64,000 nt of DNA from Paenibacillus urinalis (GTDB lineage: Bacteria; Bacillota; Bacilli; Paenibacillales; Paenibacillaceae): assembly GCF_028747985.1 (NCBI RefSeq), contig NZ_CP118108.1, positions 3,725,501 through 3,789,500 on the forward strand, read 5' to 3'. Numbering within the stretch: the first letter of the stretch is position 1; each line of letters starts with the position of its first letter. Of the stretch, positions 9,162 through 16,581 are shown piece by piece. A model generated the notes under the pieces. The model saw only the letters and a list, made by a program, of their open reading frames with translations, had not been told where the DNA came from and ran no database searches. The translations under genes were made by a program, and so were the position numbers.

Positions 9162-9389
9162 GAATTATCCCGCCTTTCATTCACGTCTTGTCCTTTATTT
9201 ACACGGATAGTCTTCCCAGCCTACACTCATGCTATGTCTAGGCTATGACCGATTCACATGCTTTATGACGAACGCGAAATTTTAAGGAAAAACAGGCTTG
9301 CTCTCACTCTATCTCCATCTTACCTAACAGGATACTAAATGTATATCTTTAGAATAGAAGCTCACCACATATTTATGAATAAGAACGCT

Positions 9390-9424
9390 AAAAAGCTCCC
9401 CCGAACAAAAGCCGGTGAGAGCTT
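9390..9424 (-). terminator. Rho-independent terminator of fur
   Basis: Minus strand stem AAGCTC-TCACCG / CGGGGGAGCTT with loop, ending in TTTTT (9396-9392). It lies about 25 bases behind the fur stop. The rest of the gap 9162-9446 shows no further gene. Confidence 0.75.
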
Positions 9425-9446
9425 GTCTGATCTGCTAGTCTTTATG

Positions 9447-9908
9447 TTATTGATTAGGCTTCTGATCGTTCTTGTCTTTGCAGCGGAAACAAATCCCCTG
9501 AAAATCAAGCCTATGGTCGAGAACTGTAAAATTAAACTCACGTTCCAAGCGTTCTTCAAGCGGTCCTAGCCAATCCTCACGTATCTCATCCATGCTGCCG
9601 CATTGAACGCATATCAAATGGTGATGATGATGCTTGTTCGTATCACCGCGCAAATCATAGCGTGCTACTCCGTCACCAAAGTTAATCTTCTCAACGACAT
9701 GCAGCTCATTTAGCAGCTCAAGGGTTCGATATACGGTAGCAAGACCGATTTCGGGAGCTTTTTCCTTGACGAGCATAAACACATCTTCTGCGCTCAAGTG
9801 ATCTTCTTCATTCTCTAGCAAGACTCTTACCGTGGCTTCCCGCTGGGGCGTTAACTTATAGCCTTGGGATTGTAACTGCTGCTTTATTTTCTCGATTCGT
9901 GCTTCCAT
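9447..9908 (-). CDS. fur: Ferric uptake regulator Fur
   Basis: Fe2+-dependent repressor of iron uptake genes. 153 residues: N-terminal winged helix (LTPQREATVRVL, then AEDVFMLVKEKAPEIGLATVYRTLELL) and a C-terminal metal-binding dimerisation domain with the HHHHH cluster, CVQC and CFRC zinc cysteine pairs. Strong GGGGGAGGGAG ribosome binding site before the ATG. The context DUF4227-fur-spoIIM matches the B. subtilis fur locus, favouring Fur over PerR or Zur; a separate Zur candidate is at 61820-62281. Confidence 0.92.
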   Translation of the reverse strand: MEARIEKIKQQLQSQGYKLTPQREATVRVLLENEEDHLSAEDVFMLVKEKAPEIGLATVYRTLELLNELHVVEKINFGDGVARYDLRGDTNKHHHHHLICVQCGSMDEIREDWLGPLEERLEREFNFTVLDHRLDFQGICFRCKDKNDQKPNQ

Positions 9909-10034
9909 CTTCTCCCTCCCCCTAGGAAATCACTGCATCATGATCGAAAACTCACTTGTATTATTATAGGGTCTCATCTTTAATAAAGTCAACTATATCA
10001 AGCGATGAGAGAGAGGGCTGTTCAACTTGTCACA

Positions 10035-10652
10035 TTATACAAACAGAGGTGCAACCCACTGCATAAGGAGAGGCGTTACCCAAGTCTCAAATGATGAAAT
10101 GGCAAGCATTAGTCCGGCCATAGCAATCGTCAGCCCGATATAGCTTGTCAGCGGTCTCTTGACCCCGCGGCTTCTGTTCATGAAGAAACGGCTCTTGATC
10201 ATATGAAGCGAGAAGGTGATGGCTGCCACACTGCATATGAGAATAACAGGGATGACGAGCAGATTATGCGGTGCTACAGAGACCATGGCGAGGAGAAGTC
10301 CTTTCCAGGAATATTGACCCACCATGTAGCCAACGGTAAATCCGATAAGGACTCCCTTTAGAAAATCTAATATTAGTATGCCCGGTAGTCCGATAACAGA
10401 CAGCCCAAGCACCCAGATCAGACCAACCCACTTTAAATGAAGCATCGCAATATCCATATATGTGCTGCCTGAACTATTTCCTTGATTCATCATAACAAAA
10501 AAGTTGTCCAGATACCCTGCCAGATCTTGCTGCTGATCAAGGGTAAGCGCACCCACCATTAATGCACCAAAAATGACCCCGACTAAAAACAGAACAGCGA
10601 CAAATACATAGAGCGGAGTTTGATCCCGGAAGGTATGCTTGAGAAATAACAT
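10035..10652 (-). CDS. spoIIM: Stage II sporulation protein M (engulfment complex)
   Basis: Membrane component of the SpoIIDMP machine that drives forespore engulfment; it recruits SpoIIP and SpoIID. About 205 residues with five predicted membrane segments. I place the start at the ATG at 10652, eight codons inside the longest frame (10676). GAAAGGGG lies upstream of it, and the predicted sigma-E transcript would begin only about four bases before the 10676 ATG, leaving no room for a ribosome binding site there. Mother-cell expressed in B. subtilis. Confidence 0.92.
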   Translation of the reverse strand: MLFLKHTFRDQTPLYVFVAVLFLVGVIFGALMVGALTLDQQQDLAGYLDNFFVMMNQGNSSGSTYMDIAMLHLKWVGLIWVLGLSVIGLPGILILDFLKGVLIGFTVGYMVGQYSWKGLLLAMVSVAPHNLLVIPVILICSVAAITFSLHMIKSRFFMNRSRGVKRPLTSYIGLTIAMAGLMLAISSFETWVTPLLMQWVAPLFV

Positions 10653-10686
10653 GGTTAAGGTCGTCCCCTTTCTCATTACATACCTT

Positions 10687-10716
10687 ACATTATGAACTTG
10701 TCCGTTACTCTATGAC
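10687..10716 (-). promoter_or_regulatory. Candidate sigma-E promoter of spoIIM
   Basis: Minus strand: GTCATA (10716-10711), 16-base spacer, CATAATGT (10694-10687). This is close to the sigma-E pattern (ATA, N16-18, CATACAnT). It fits in the short gap between the endonuclease Q-like gene and spoIIM, so spoIIM can be switched on separately in the mother cell. The predicted start near 10680 helps fix the spoIIM start codon. Confidence 0.6.
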
Positions 10717-10730
10717 TCTAAAAATGAAAT

Positions 10731-11939
10731 CTATAGAGAGACTCTTCCATAGGTCCCCCCTCCACCAGCGGATAGACCAAGCTCACCATTCCTTGCCCGA
10801 ACGATAAGCCCGGCTAATTCGTTACCCACGATACTTGCCAGATCCACCTCGGATACACGGTGCAATATCGCCATCTCAGAACCAAAGGCTTCGATCAGCA
10901 TTCGTAGCTTCACCTTCCCAAGACCGGGAATAAACTCAAGAGGCACCTGATAGTGATACGGTGGTCTATGATCAGACACCAGAGGAGTTTCACGGTCCGA
11001 TATCGACAGAATCCGATCCAGCACCCCGTGTATCAACTTCGTGTCCCTTCCACAATACGGGCATCGTTCTTCTGAGATTTGCTCTTCATCTAATATGCTG
11101 CTGCAAAGAGCACAGTAGGTTCTATGATATTTGCCAAGGCGCGGATTGAGACCGTAGTTAGCTTCAATTCTGCGTCCCGCCTGTGACTGAAGTGCCAGCT
11201 TAAATTCATCGAATGAAGCTTCAGCCATAGCCAGTTCATTATACTCTCTGCCTATCTTGGCAAGGGAGTGCGCATCCGAATTCGTTAGGAACGGATATCG
11301 GTCCAATTCACTAATATAGCCGGCCATTTCAGTATCGCTACTGAGTCCCAGTTCCACAGCCGAGATCAGGCTTAAATCAAGCACTTCTTCCATTCGATGC
11401 GCCGTACTTCCGTAGATTCCTTTGTGCGGGGTAAAAATATGTGCAGGGACAAATATACCGCCGCGGGATATGATCTCTCGCTGTAATTCCATTGCCGGCA
11501 CGTACACACGCTGTGAGCTGAGGTTCACATTTTTCATATAGCGGGAAAGATAGTCTGTGAAGGATTCCATCTCCTTCAAGGTTCTGAAATAGGCAAGAAG
11601 ATGGAACTCTTTCCGACCCGGCTCCCTCACCTCTAGCTCGGTTCCCAGCAGAATGACTGTACCCTTATAACCAATTCCTCCGCCATCAATCTCTGTCATT
11701 TCACCCGAATCAAGCGCTTCTATAATATCCCGCTGAACGACAGGAGAATGGGCATCAATAATACCAATTAGATCGATCCCTTTGCGTTCAGCCGCCTCCT
11801 TGGCAATGCCCACAAAGGTCAGATCACGGCTCCCACTAATTTTTACAGCATCGCCATAACCGGTTCTTCCAATATGAATGTGAAGATCAGCATAGTAGGT
11901 AGACAGCACAGGATCCGTCTTTATCACGTTCGGATTCAT
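10731..11939 (-). CDS. Endonuclease Q family protein (PHP nuclease for deaminated DNA)
   Basis: 402 residues. Order of parts: PHP phosphoesterase fold with HIH (20-22), DAH (62-64), PAHIF and SDAHS (221-225) metal ligands; a four-cysteine zinc knuckle (Cys276, 279, 293, 296); and a helix-hairpin-helix segment (about 335-360, FIPGLGKVKLRML). This matches endonuclease Q, known in Thermococcales and some Bacillus, which nicks 5' of uracil, hypoxanthine and xanthine. Activity here is inferred. The gene is four bases from nudF, so it probably shares its transcript. Confidence 0.8.
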   Translation of the reverse strand: MNPNVIKTDPVLSTYYADLHIHIGRTGYGDAVKISGSRDLTFVGIAKEAAERKGIDLIGIIDAHSPVVQRDIIEALDSGEMTEIDGGGIGYKGTVILLGTELEVREPGRKEFHLLAYFRTLKEMESFTDYLSRYMKNVNLSSQRVYVPAMELQREIISRGGIFVPAHIFTPHKGIYGSTAHRMEEVLDLSLISAVELGLSSDTEMAGYISELDRYPFLTNSDAHSLAKIGREYNELAMAEASFDEFKLALQSQAGRRIEANYGLNPRLGKYHRTYCALCSSILDEEQISEERCPYCGRDTKLIHGVLDRILSISDRETPLVSDHRPPYHYQVPLEFIPGLGKVKLRMLIEAFGSEMAILHRVSEVDLASIVGNELAGLIVRARNGELGLSAGGGGTYGRVSL

Positions 11940-11942
11940 GAT

Positions 11943-12524
11943 TTATATCTTCCCTGTCAGCTGATACAAGTGCCATGCATATACCGCAACGATCGTCTTA
12001 GCATCACTGATACGGCCTTCCCGGATCAGCTCATAGGCTTCATCCAATGTCACCTCGATCACTTCCAGGAATTCATCCTCATCCAGCTGCATACGGCCTG
12101 CCTCAAGATGATCTGCCATAAATAAATAGATGACCTCATCTGCAAAGCCTGGTGAAGTATAAAACGCCGGCAGCGGTTTGAGCTCCTGAGCATGATACCC
12201 TGTCTCTTCCCTCAGCTCTCTTCCAGCTGCTTCCATCGGGTCTTCTCCAGGATCAAGCTTGCCTGCCGGAATTTCAACCTGCGTCCTGCCAAGCGCTTGT
12301 CGGTACTGATCTACAACAAGCATCTTATCCCCCTTGAGCGCAAGTACAGCGACAGCCCCAGGATGCTTAATAATCTCACGTGTTCCGGTCTGTCCATTTG
12401 GCAGCTTTACGGTGTCTACCTGGAGTGAAATGATCTTGCCGTCAAAAATTTCTTTGCTTGAAATGGTTTCTTCTACCAGTGCGGGATTCGATGTCGGGTG
12501 TTTCAAGTACGGATTTGATTTCAA
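11943..12524 (-). CDS. nudF: ADP-ribose pyrophosphatase (Nudix)
   Basis: Hydrolyses ADP-ribose to AMP and ribose 5-phosphate. 193 residues with a complete Nudix box at 88-110 (GKLDPGEDP ... RELREETGY) and the preceding QVEIPAGK segment typical of ADPRases. Start is TTG at 12524, with AGGAGG eight bases upstream. The next gene, on the opposite strand, is mciZ, the same pairing as in B. subtilis. Confidence 0.93.
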   Translation of the reverse strand: MKSNPYLKHPTSNPALVEETISSKEIFDGKIISLQVDTVKLPNGQTGTREIIKHPGAVAVLALKGDKMLVVDQYRQALGRTQVEIPAGKLDPGEDPMEAAGRELREETGYHAQELKPLPAFYTSPGFADEVIYLFMADHLEAGRMQLDEDEFLEVIEVTLDEAYELIREGRISDAKTIVAVYAWHLYQLTGKI

Positions 12525-12557
12525 AATAAAGACCTCCTCTGGCGTTAAATCATGTGT

Positions 12558-12584
12558 ATAGTTTAAAGGCGGTGGGCATACGGT
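12558..12584 (+). promoter_or_regulatory. Candidate sigma-E promoter of mciZ
   Basis: ATA (12558-12560, inside TGTATA), 16-base spacer, CATACGGT (12577-12584). This fits the sigma-E consensus ATA-N16-18-CATACAnT with one mismatch. It lies 38 bases before the mciZ start. B. subtilis mciZ is sigma-E controlled, so promoter and gene calls support each other. Confidence 0.6.
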
Positions 12585-12621
12585 GTAATAATAACCCTAA
12601 TTTGAAGGAGTGGCCCACCTT

Positions 12622-12789
12622 ATGAAGAGCTATAAAACAAATAATGGCTTGTTTATGATTGGACAAGCAGATCAAATAAAAAAGACACTTAATCATTGGA
12701 TTATAGATTACGGACCTGAAACCCATCTCAAAGAGCTCATGAAGGGCAGACAAGACGTTCCCCCGCTTATACAAACGATTAAGAAGTGA
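12622..12789 (+). CDS. mciZ: Z-ring formation inhibitor MciZ (55-residue miniprotein)
   Basis: Mother-cell inhibitor that binds FtsZ and blocks Z-ring assembly after sporulation septation. The 55-residue frame starts MKSYKTNNGLFMIGQADQIK. That resembles the B. subtilis N-terminus from memory (MK, basic turn, G, hydrophobic strand, G-x-A, then an amphipathic helix with IK/IR). GAAGGAG precedes the ATG. Gene order supports it: divergent from nudF, as in B. subtilis. It is longer than the 40-residue B. subtilis protein, with an extra C-terminal tail of unknown role. Confidence 0.78.
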   Translation: MKSYKTNNGLFMIGQADQIKKTLNHWIIDYGPETHLKELMKGRQDVPPLIQTIKK

Positions 12790-12830
12790 TCGGAGCTATC
12801 CCGAGAACCTGAGTTTTCTCGAATACTTTC

Positions 12831-12866
12831 AAAAAGGCCTGGAAGGAAATATTCCTATCCAGACCT
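12831..12866 (-). terminator. Rho-independent terminator of the M20 peptidase gene
   Basis: Minus strand stem AGGTCTGGATAGGAA / TTCCTTCCAGGCCT followed by TTTTT. It lies about 20 bases behind the peptidase stop. The mciZ transcript runs into the same region and may also end here. Confidence 0.8.
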
Positions 12867-12885
12867 GCATGAACAAAAAAATGGA

Positions 12886-14013
12886 TTAACGTTTAGCTGC
12901 TTCCTGCACGATGGATACAACAACCTTCGCTGCATCAACAAGGCTGCTTACCTTAATTCGTTCGTTTGTCGTATGGATATCCTCATAGCCCAAAGCAAGA
13001 TTGACGGTTGGAATTCCAAATCCATTGAAGATATTGGCATCGCTGCCGCCGCCGGATGGGAAGGTTTCCGGCTTCAACCCAGTGCTCTCGATTGCAGCAG
13101 CAGCGAGCTGTACTACCTCATCTTGTTCCGTCAGCTTAAATGCAGGATAAGCAATTTCGCTCTCAAATACGCCTGTTGCACCATACTCACGGCAGGTATT
13201 AAGCAAAGATTCGCGCATGTGCTCCACCTGCTGCTCTACTTTACTCTGCACAATGCTTCTCGCTTCGGCAGCAATCTCCGCATAATCGCACACAACGTTC
13301 AGCGGGCCGCCCCCCGAGAAGCTGCCAATATTAGCGGTTGTTTCATGATCGATACGCCCCAGCTTCATGGCCGCTATGGATTTAGCAGCGACTTGAATGG
13401 CGCTGATTCCATCCTCCGGATTAACGCCGGCGTGTGCGGATTTGCCCGTGATCTTCATTTTGATCTGAGCCCTAGCCGGTGCAGATACACATATACCGCC
13501 TACTTCTCCAGTGGAGTCCAGAGCAAAGCCCAGCTCCGCGTCAATTGCATCTCGCTCCATGCCTCTTACTCCAATAAGACCCGATTCTTCTCCAACTGTA
13601 ATGACGAATTGAATCTGTCCGTGAGGAATATCATTTTCCTGAATGACGCGAATCGCTTCAAACAAGGCAGCAATTCCGGCCTTATCATCAGCGCCGAGAA
13701 TGGTCGTTCCATCGCTGCGAATATAACCATCTTCGGATACGACAGGTTTAATGCCTACACCAGGAGCTACCGTGTCCATGTGACAGGTAAAAAATATGTT
13801 CGGTGCTGACTGCACGCCTTGTGCCTTCCATGTCACAATCAGATTGCCGGCTCCATGTCCTGTACGCTCTTTAGATTGATCCTCTGCGACTTCAAGTCCC
13901 AGCTTACTAAATTTGTCTGTCAACACTTTGGCTATGTTCTGTTCTTGTGTAGTAACACTGTCCACCTGGACAAGCTCAATAAATTCTTCCACAATCCGTT
14001 CCTGTTTAATCAT
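12886..14013 (-). CDS. M20 family metallopeptidase (PepT-like, YqjE type)
   Basis: Zinc aminopeptidase of the tripeptidase T-like group; cytosolic peptide turnover is likely. Motifs: FTCHMDTV with the first metal ligands, GADDKAG with the bridging Asp, TVGEESG with catalytic Glu and metal Glu, and the M20 dimerisation domain (about residues 180-290). I start at the ATG at 14013 (MIKQER), because the ten codons before it contain its ribosome binding site GAAGGGAAG. About 375 residues. Substrate not shown by sequence. Confidence 0.88.
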   Translation of the reverse strand: MIKQERIVEEFIELVQVDSVTTQEQNIAKVLTDKFSKLGLEVAEDQSKERTGHGAGNLIVTWKAQGVQSAPNIFFTCHMDTVAPGVGIKPVVSEDGYIRSDGTTILGADDKAGIAALFEAIRVIQENDIPHGQIQFVITVGEESGLIGVRGMERDAIDAELGFALDSTGEVGGICVSAPARAQIKMKITGKSAHAGVNPEDGISAIQVAAKSIAAMKLGRIDHETTANIGSFSGGGPLNVVCDYAEIAAEARSIVQSKVEQQVEHMRESLLNTCREYGATGVFESEIAYPAFKLTEQDEVVQLAAAAIESTGLKPETFPSGGGSDANIFNGFGIPTVNLALGYEDIHTTNERIKVSSLVDAAKVVVSIVQEAAKR

Positions 14014-14152
14014 GGTTAACTTCCCTTCTTCAATGACTTCCACAACAAGTGCAGATACGTTACAATAGACTTTATTATACGAATCAATTTCATAATAACA
14101 AAATATATGAAAACAGATTCACAACATTCAATTTATAAAGGAGCTTTAATGA

Positions 14153-14254
14153 ATGCAGCAGAAAAAATGGTTCAAAATCATTGTCTATCTCATGCTCATT
14201 GCTATGATTGCATCTACTCTATTGATTGTTATTGAGCCTCTATTATATGGATAA
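14153..14254 (+). CDS. prli42: Stressosome-anchoring miniprotein Prli42
   Basis: 33-residue membrane miniprotein. It opens with a short basic head (MQQKKWFK), then one transmembrane helix containing VYLMLIAMIAS, close to the Prli42 pattern conserved in Bacillota. In Listeria this protein anchors the stressosome protein RsbR at the membrane and is needed for stress sensing. AAAGGAG lies nine bases before the ATG, and a terminator follows at once, so it is a free-standing tiny gene. The homology call is from memory; whether this organism has a stressosome cannot be seen here. Confidence 0.75.
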   Translation: MQQKKWFKIIVYLMLIAMIASTLLIVIEPLLYG

Positions 14255-14276
14255 TCAATACCGAGTTGCTCATTAG

Positions 14277-14316
14277 AAAGCTTTCTTCTCGTACTCAGGG
14301 GAAGAGAGCTTTTTTA
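14277..14316 (+). terminator. Rho-independent terminator of prli42
   Basis: Stem AAAGCTTTCTTCTC / GGGAAGAGAGCTTT with a short loop, followed by TTTTTT, 22 bases behind the prli42 stop. Confidence 0.85.
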
Positions 14317-14368
14317 TGCGAATTCATAAAGTACAGCGTACAGACCCGTCTTGCCTTCCATTATTCCA

Positions 14369-15073
14369 TCATTTTGAAGCCATCACCGGCATCCAAGCCG
14401 GATTGAATGAGAACAAGCTTGCAAAGATGGACACCAGCTCATTCGCTACATTCTCGACGGAGAACATCCGGCCTGTGCAATCCTCGAGCGAAGTGACACC
14501 GTACTCTTCAATTCCGCAAGGAATAATACCCGAGAATCCCTCATGCTGAATCCCTGACTTGATATTAAATGCAAAACCATGACTTGTAATAAAGCCTCTG
14601 GTCCGTCTACTGCGATTGAATTTAACGCCGATTGCACATATTTTCTGGTTGTCCACCCATACTCCTGTATACTGCTCCTTACGTTCTGCTTCAATTCCAA
14701 ATCGGCTTAAATACTGAATGATGACTTCTTCAAGCAGCCTCAGATAACCATGCAAGTCAACAGCCTCTTCTCGACCGAGTCGAAGTATGGGGTAACCTAC
14801 CAGTTGTCCGGGTCCATGATATGTAATATCGCCGCCGCGATCGATTTGAAAAAGAGTAATGCCTCTGTCTGCAAGCTCCTCCGGGCTGTATAACAAGTGC
14901 TCTGGGTGACGCTGTGTTCCGATCGTATAAGTCGGTGGATGCTGCAAGAGCAGCAGATGTTCCTGCTGCTCCTCTTCATCCAGCTCTTTAACGAGCTTTT
15001 TCTGCAAATTCCAAGCCTCTTCGTAATCCATCAATTCTGTGTAGCTCACAACAAGCGGTCTGCTCATGCGCAT
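14369..15073 (-). CDS. lipB: Octanoyltransferase LipB
   Basis: Transfers octanoate from acyl carrier protein to lipoyl domains, the first step of lipoate synthesis. About 234 residues from the ATG at 15073; a GAAAGGG site sits five bases before it, and a second ATG two codons on is also possible. Motifs: HPPTYTIG, the strongly conserved RGGDITYHGPGQLVGYP segment, KICAIGVKF with catalytic Lys and IIPCGI with catalytic Cys. Placed directly behind bkdB, whose lipoyl domain is a client. B. subtilis instead uses LipM/LipL, so this is a notable difference. Confidence 0.93.
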   Translation of the reverse strand: MRMSRPLVVSYTELMDYEEAWNLQKKLVKELDEEEQQEHLLLLQHPPTYTIGTQRHPEHLLYSPEELADRGITLFQIDRGGDITYHGPGQLVGYPILRLGREEAVDLHGYLRLLEEVIIQYLSRFGIEAERKEQYTGVWVDNQKICAIGVKFNRSRRTRGFITSHGFAFNIKSGIQHEGFSGIIPCGIEEYGVTSLEDCTGRMFSVENVANELVSIFASLFSFNPAWMPVMASK

Positions 15074-15136
15074 ATACACCCTTTCGAGAAAAATTACGTT
15101 CCGGGATTGCTGCTGCAAAAAGTCTATAATTACGAA

Positions 15137-16507
15137 TTAATAAAGCTTTGTTTCGAGCGAATAGCCCTCTAAATTTTCTTTGACCCGCTGCAGGAAACGA
15201 CCGGATATGACTCCGTCCAGAATTCGATGATCCAGCGATAAACAGAGATTGGCCATCGAGCGTACCGCAATCATGTCATTAATGACCACAGGCCGCTTCA
15301 CAATGGATTCGAAGGTCAGAATGGCTGCCTGCGGATAATTGATAATCGGATAGGACAGAATCGATCCGAAGGATCCTGTATTATTGACCGTAAAGGTTCC
15401 TCCCTGCATATCATCCAGCTTCAATGTACCTTCTCTCGTTCTTCTCGCCAAATCGTCAATTTCGTGAGCGAGTCCTGCAATATTTTTCGTATCTGCACGC
15501 TGAATGACCGGTGTCATGACGGAATCTTCCGTTCCTACCGCCAGAGCTATATTGATGTCTCGCTTCACAATAATCTTATCCACTGCCCATACCGAGTTCA
15601 TAATCGGATAATCCTTGATTGCGTTAACGACTGCTTTGAGCAAAAATGACAGGTATGTCAGGTTAATGCCTTCACTGCGCTTGAACTCGTCCTTCAGTTT
15701 GTTGCGAAGAGTTACCAGGTTGGTCACATCCACCTCAATCATCGTCCAGGCATGCGGAATCTCAGAGACGCTCTGACGCATATTCCGGGCGATCGCGTTG
15801 CGTACAGGTGTAACATCAATATACTGCTCAGCTCTGCCTTGAGGGAAGCCTTCCATCTCGATTTTCGGAATCTTAGGTGTCTCGGACAAATGGATCCCTG
15901 AATGACGAACAGGCATAGCCTGCTCAGCCGCATACCCGGTTGCATCGGCAGCTGAACGCATATCCTCTTGCTGGGTGGACTCTCGATCCACATGATTTGA
16001 GATCACCGCCTGCTGATTCCGATGCGCACCTTCTTGAATATAGCGCAATACATCCTTGCGAGTAATTCTGCCATTCATTCCTGTTCCAGGCACATCCTTC
16101 AGATCCAGACCGTGCTCTGCTGCAAGGCTCTGTACTGCAGGGGAGTATCGGCCGCGCATCGAACCGTCTGCATCTTGAGGTTCGGATTCCGATGCTGCTG
16201 TACTGCTGCTCTCATGGGTTGAGGAATCTGCGACGATTCCTGTTCCTGCCGCCGCGTGAACCTCCATACGGCAGATCAGCTCACCCACAGCCACCGTTCT
16301 TCCTTCCTCAGCTGCAATTTCGCCCATAATTCCTTCGACGGTTGAAGGAATTTCTGCATTAACCTTATCTGTAATGACTTCGCAGATCGGTTCATATTGC
16401 TCCACAGGATCGCCTGGCTTCTTCAGCCATTTTGCAATGGTCGCTGACACTAATGATTCAGCCAGCTGAGGCATTACGATTTCAATCCATTTTTTTTGTC
16501 CTGCCAT
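15137..16507 (-). CDS. bkdB: Branched-chain 2-oxoacid dehydrogenase E2 (dihydrolipoyl acyltransferase)
   Basis: Core of the branched-chain 2-oxoacid dehydrogenase complex that makes isobutyryl-, isovaleryl- and 2-methylbutyryl-CoA, the primers for iso/anteiso fatty acids. 456 residues: lipoyl domain (1-85) with lipoylated Lys48 in ITDKVN, Ala/Ser-rich linker, E1/E3-binding domain (about 120-157), second linker, and catalytic domain with SLDHRILDG (His427, Asp431). Follows bkdAB in the operon after an intercistronic hairpin. Confidence 0.95.
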   Translation of the reverse strand: MAGQKKWIEIVMPQLAESLVSATIAKWLKKPGDPVEQYEPICEVITDKVNAEIPSTVEGIMGEIAAEEGRTVAVGELICRMEVHAAAGTGIVADSSTHESSSTAASESEPQDADGSMRGRYSPAVQSLAAEHGLDLKDVPGTGMNGRITRKDVLRYIQEGAHRNQQAVISNHVDRESTQQEDMRSAADATGYAAEQAMPVRHSGIHLSETPKIPKIEMEGFPQGRAEQYIDVTPVRNAIARNMRQSVSEIPHAWTMIEVDVTNLVTLRNKLKDEFKRSEGINLTYLSFLLKAVVNAIKDYPIMNSVWAVDKIIVKRDINIALAVGTEDSVMTPVIQRADTKNIAGLAHEIDDLARRTREGTLKLDDMQGGTFTVNNTGSFGSILSYPIINYPQAAILTFESIVKRPVVINDMIAVRSMANLCLSLDHRILDGVISGRFLQRVKENLEGYSLETKLY

Positions 16508-16538
16508 ATTGTTTCACTCCAATCAAGTCACTTTACCT

Positions 16539-16579
16539 TAAATGGCCTCCTCATCGAAACACCGAGAGTAGGCCATTTA
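16539..16579 (-). other. Intercistronic hairpin between bkdAB and bkdB
   Basis: TAAATGGCCT...CTC pairs with GAG...AGGCCATTTA across a short loop. There is no T-run after it, so it is more likely an RNA stabiliser or processing site than a terminator. Confidence 0.6.
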
Positions 16580-16581
16580 TA

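Noticed and set aside
8897..9184. 95-codon frame overlapping the DUF4227 gene
   Set aside because: Overlaps the 80-residue frame that has the expected membrane helix and conserved position.
12973..13809. 278-codon plus-strand frame antisense to the M20 peptidase
   Set aside because: Antisense shadow without ribosome binding site or domain.
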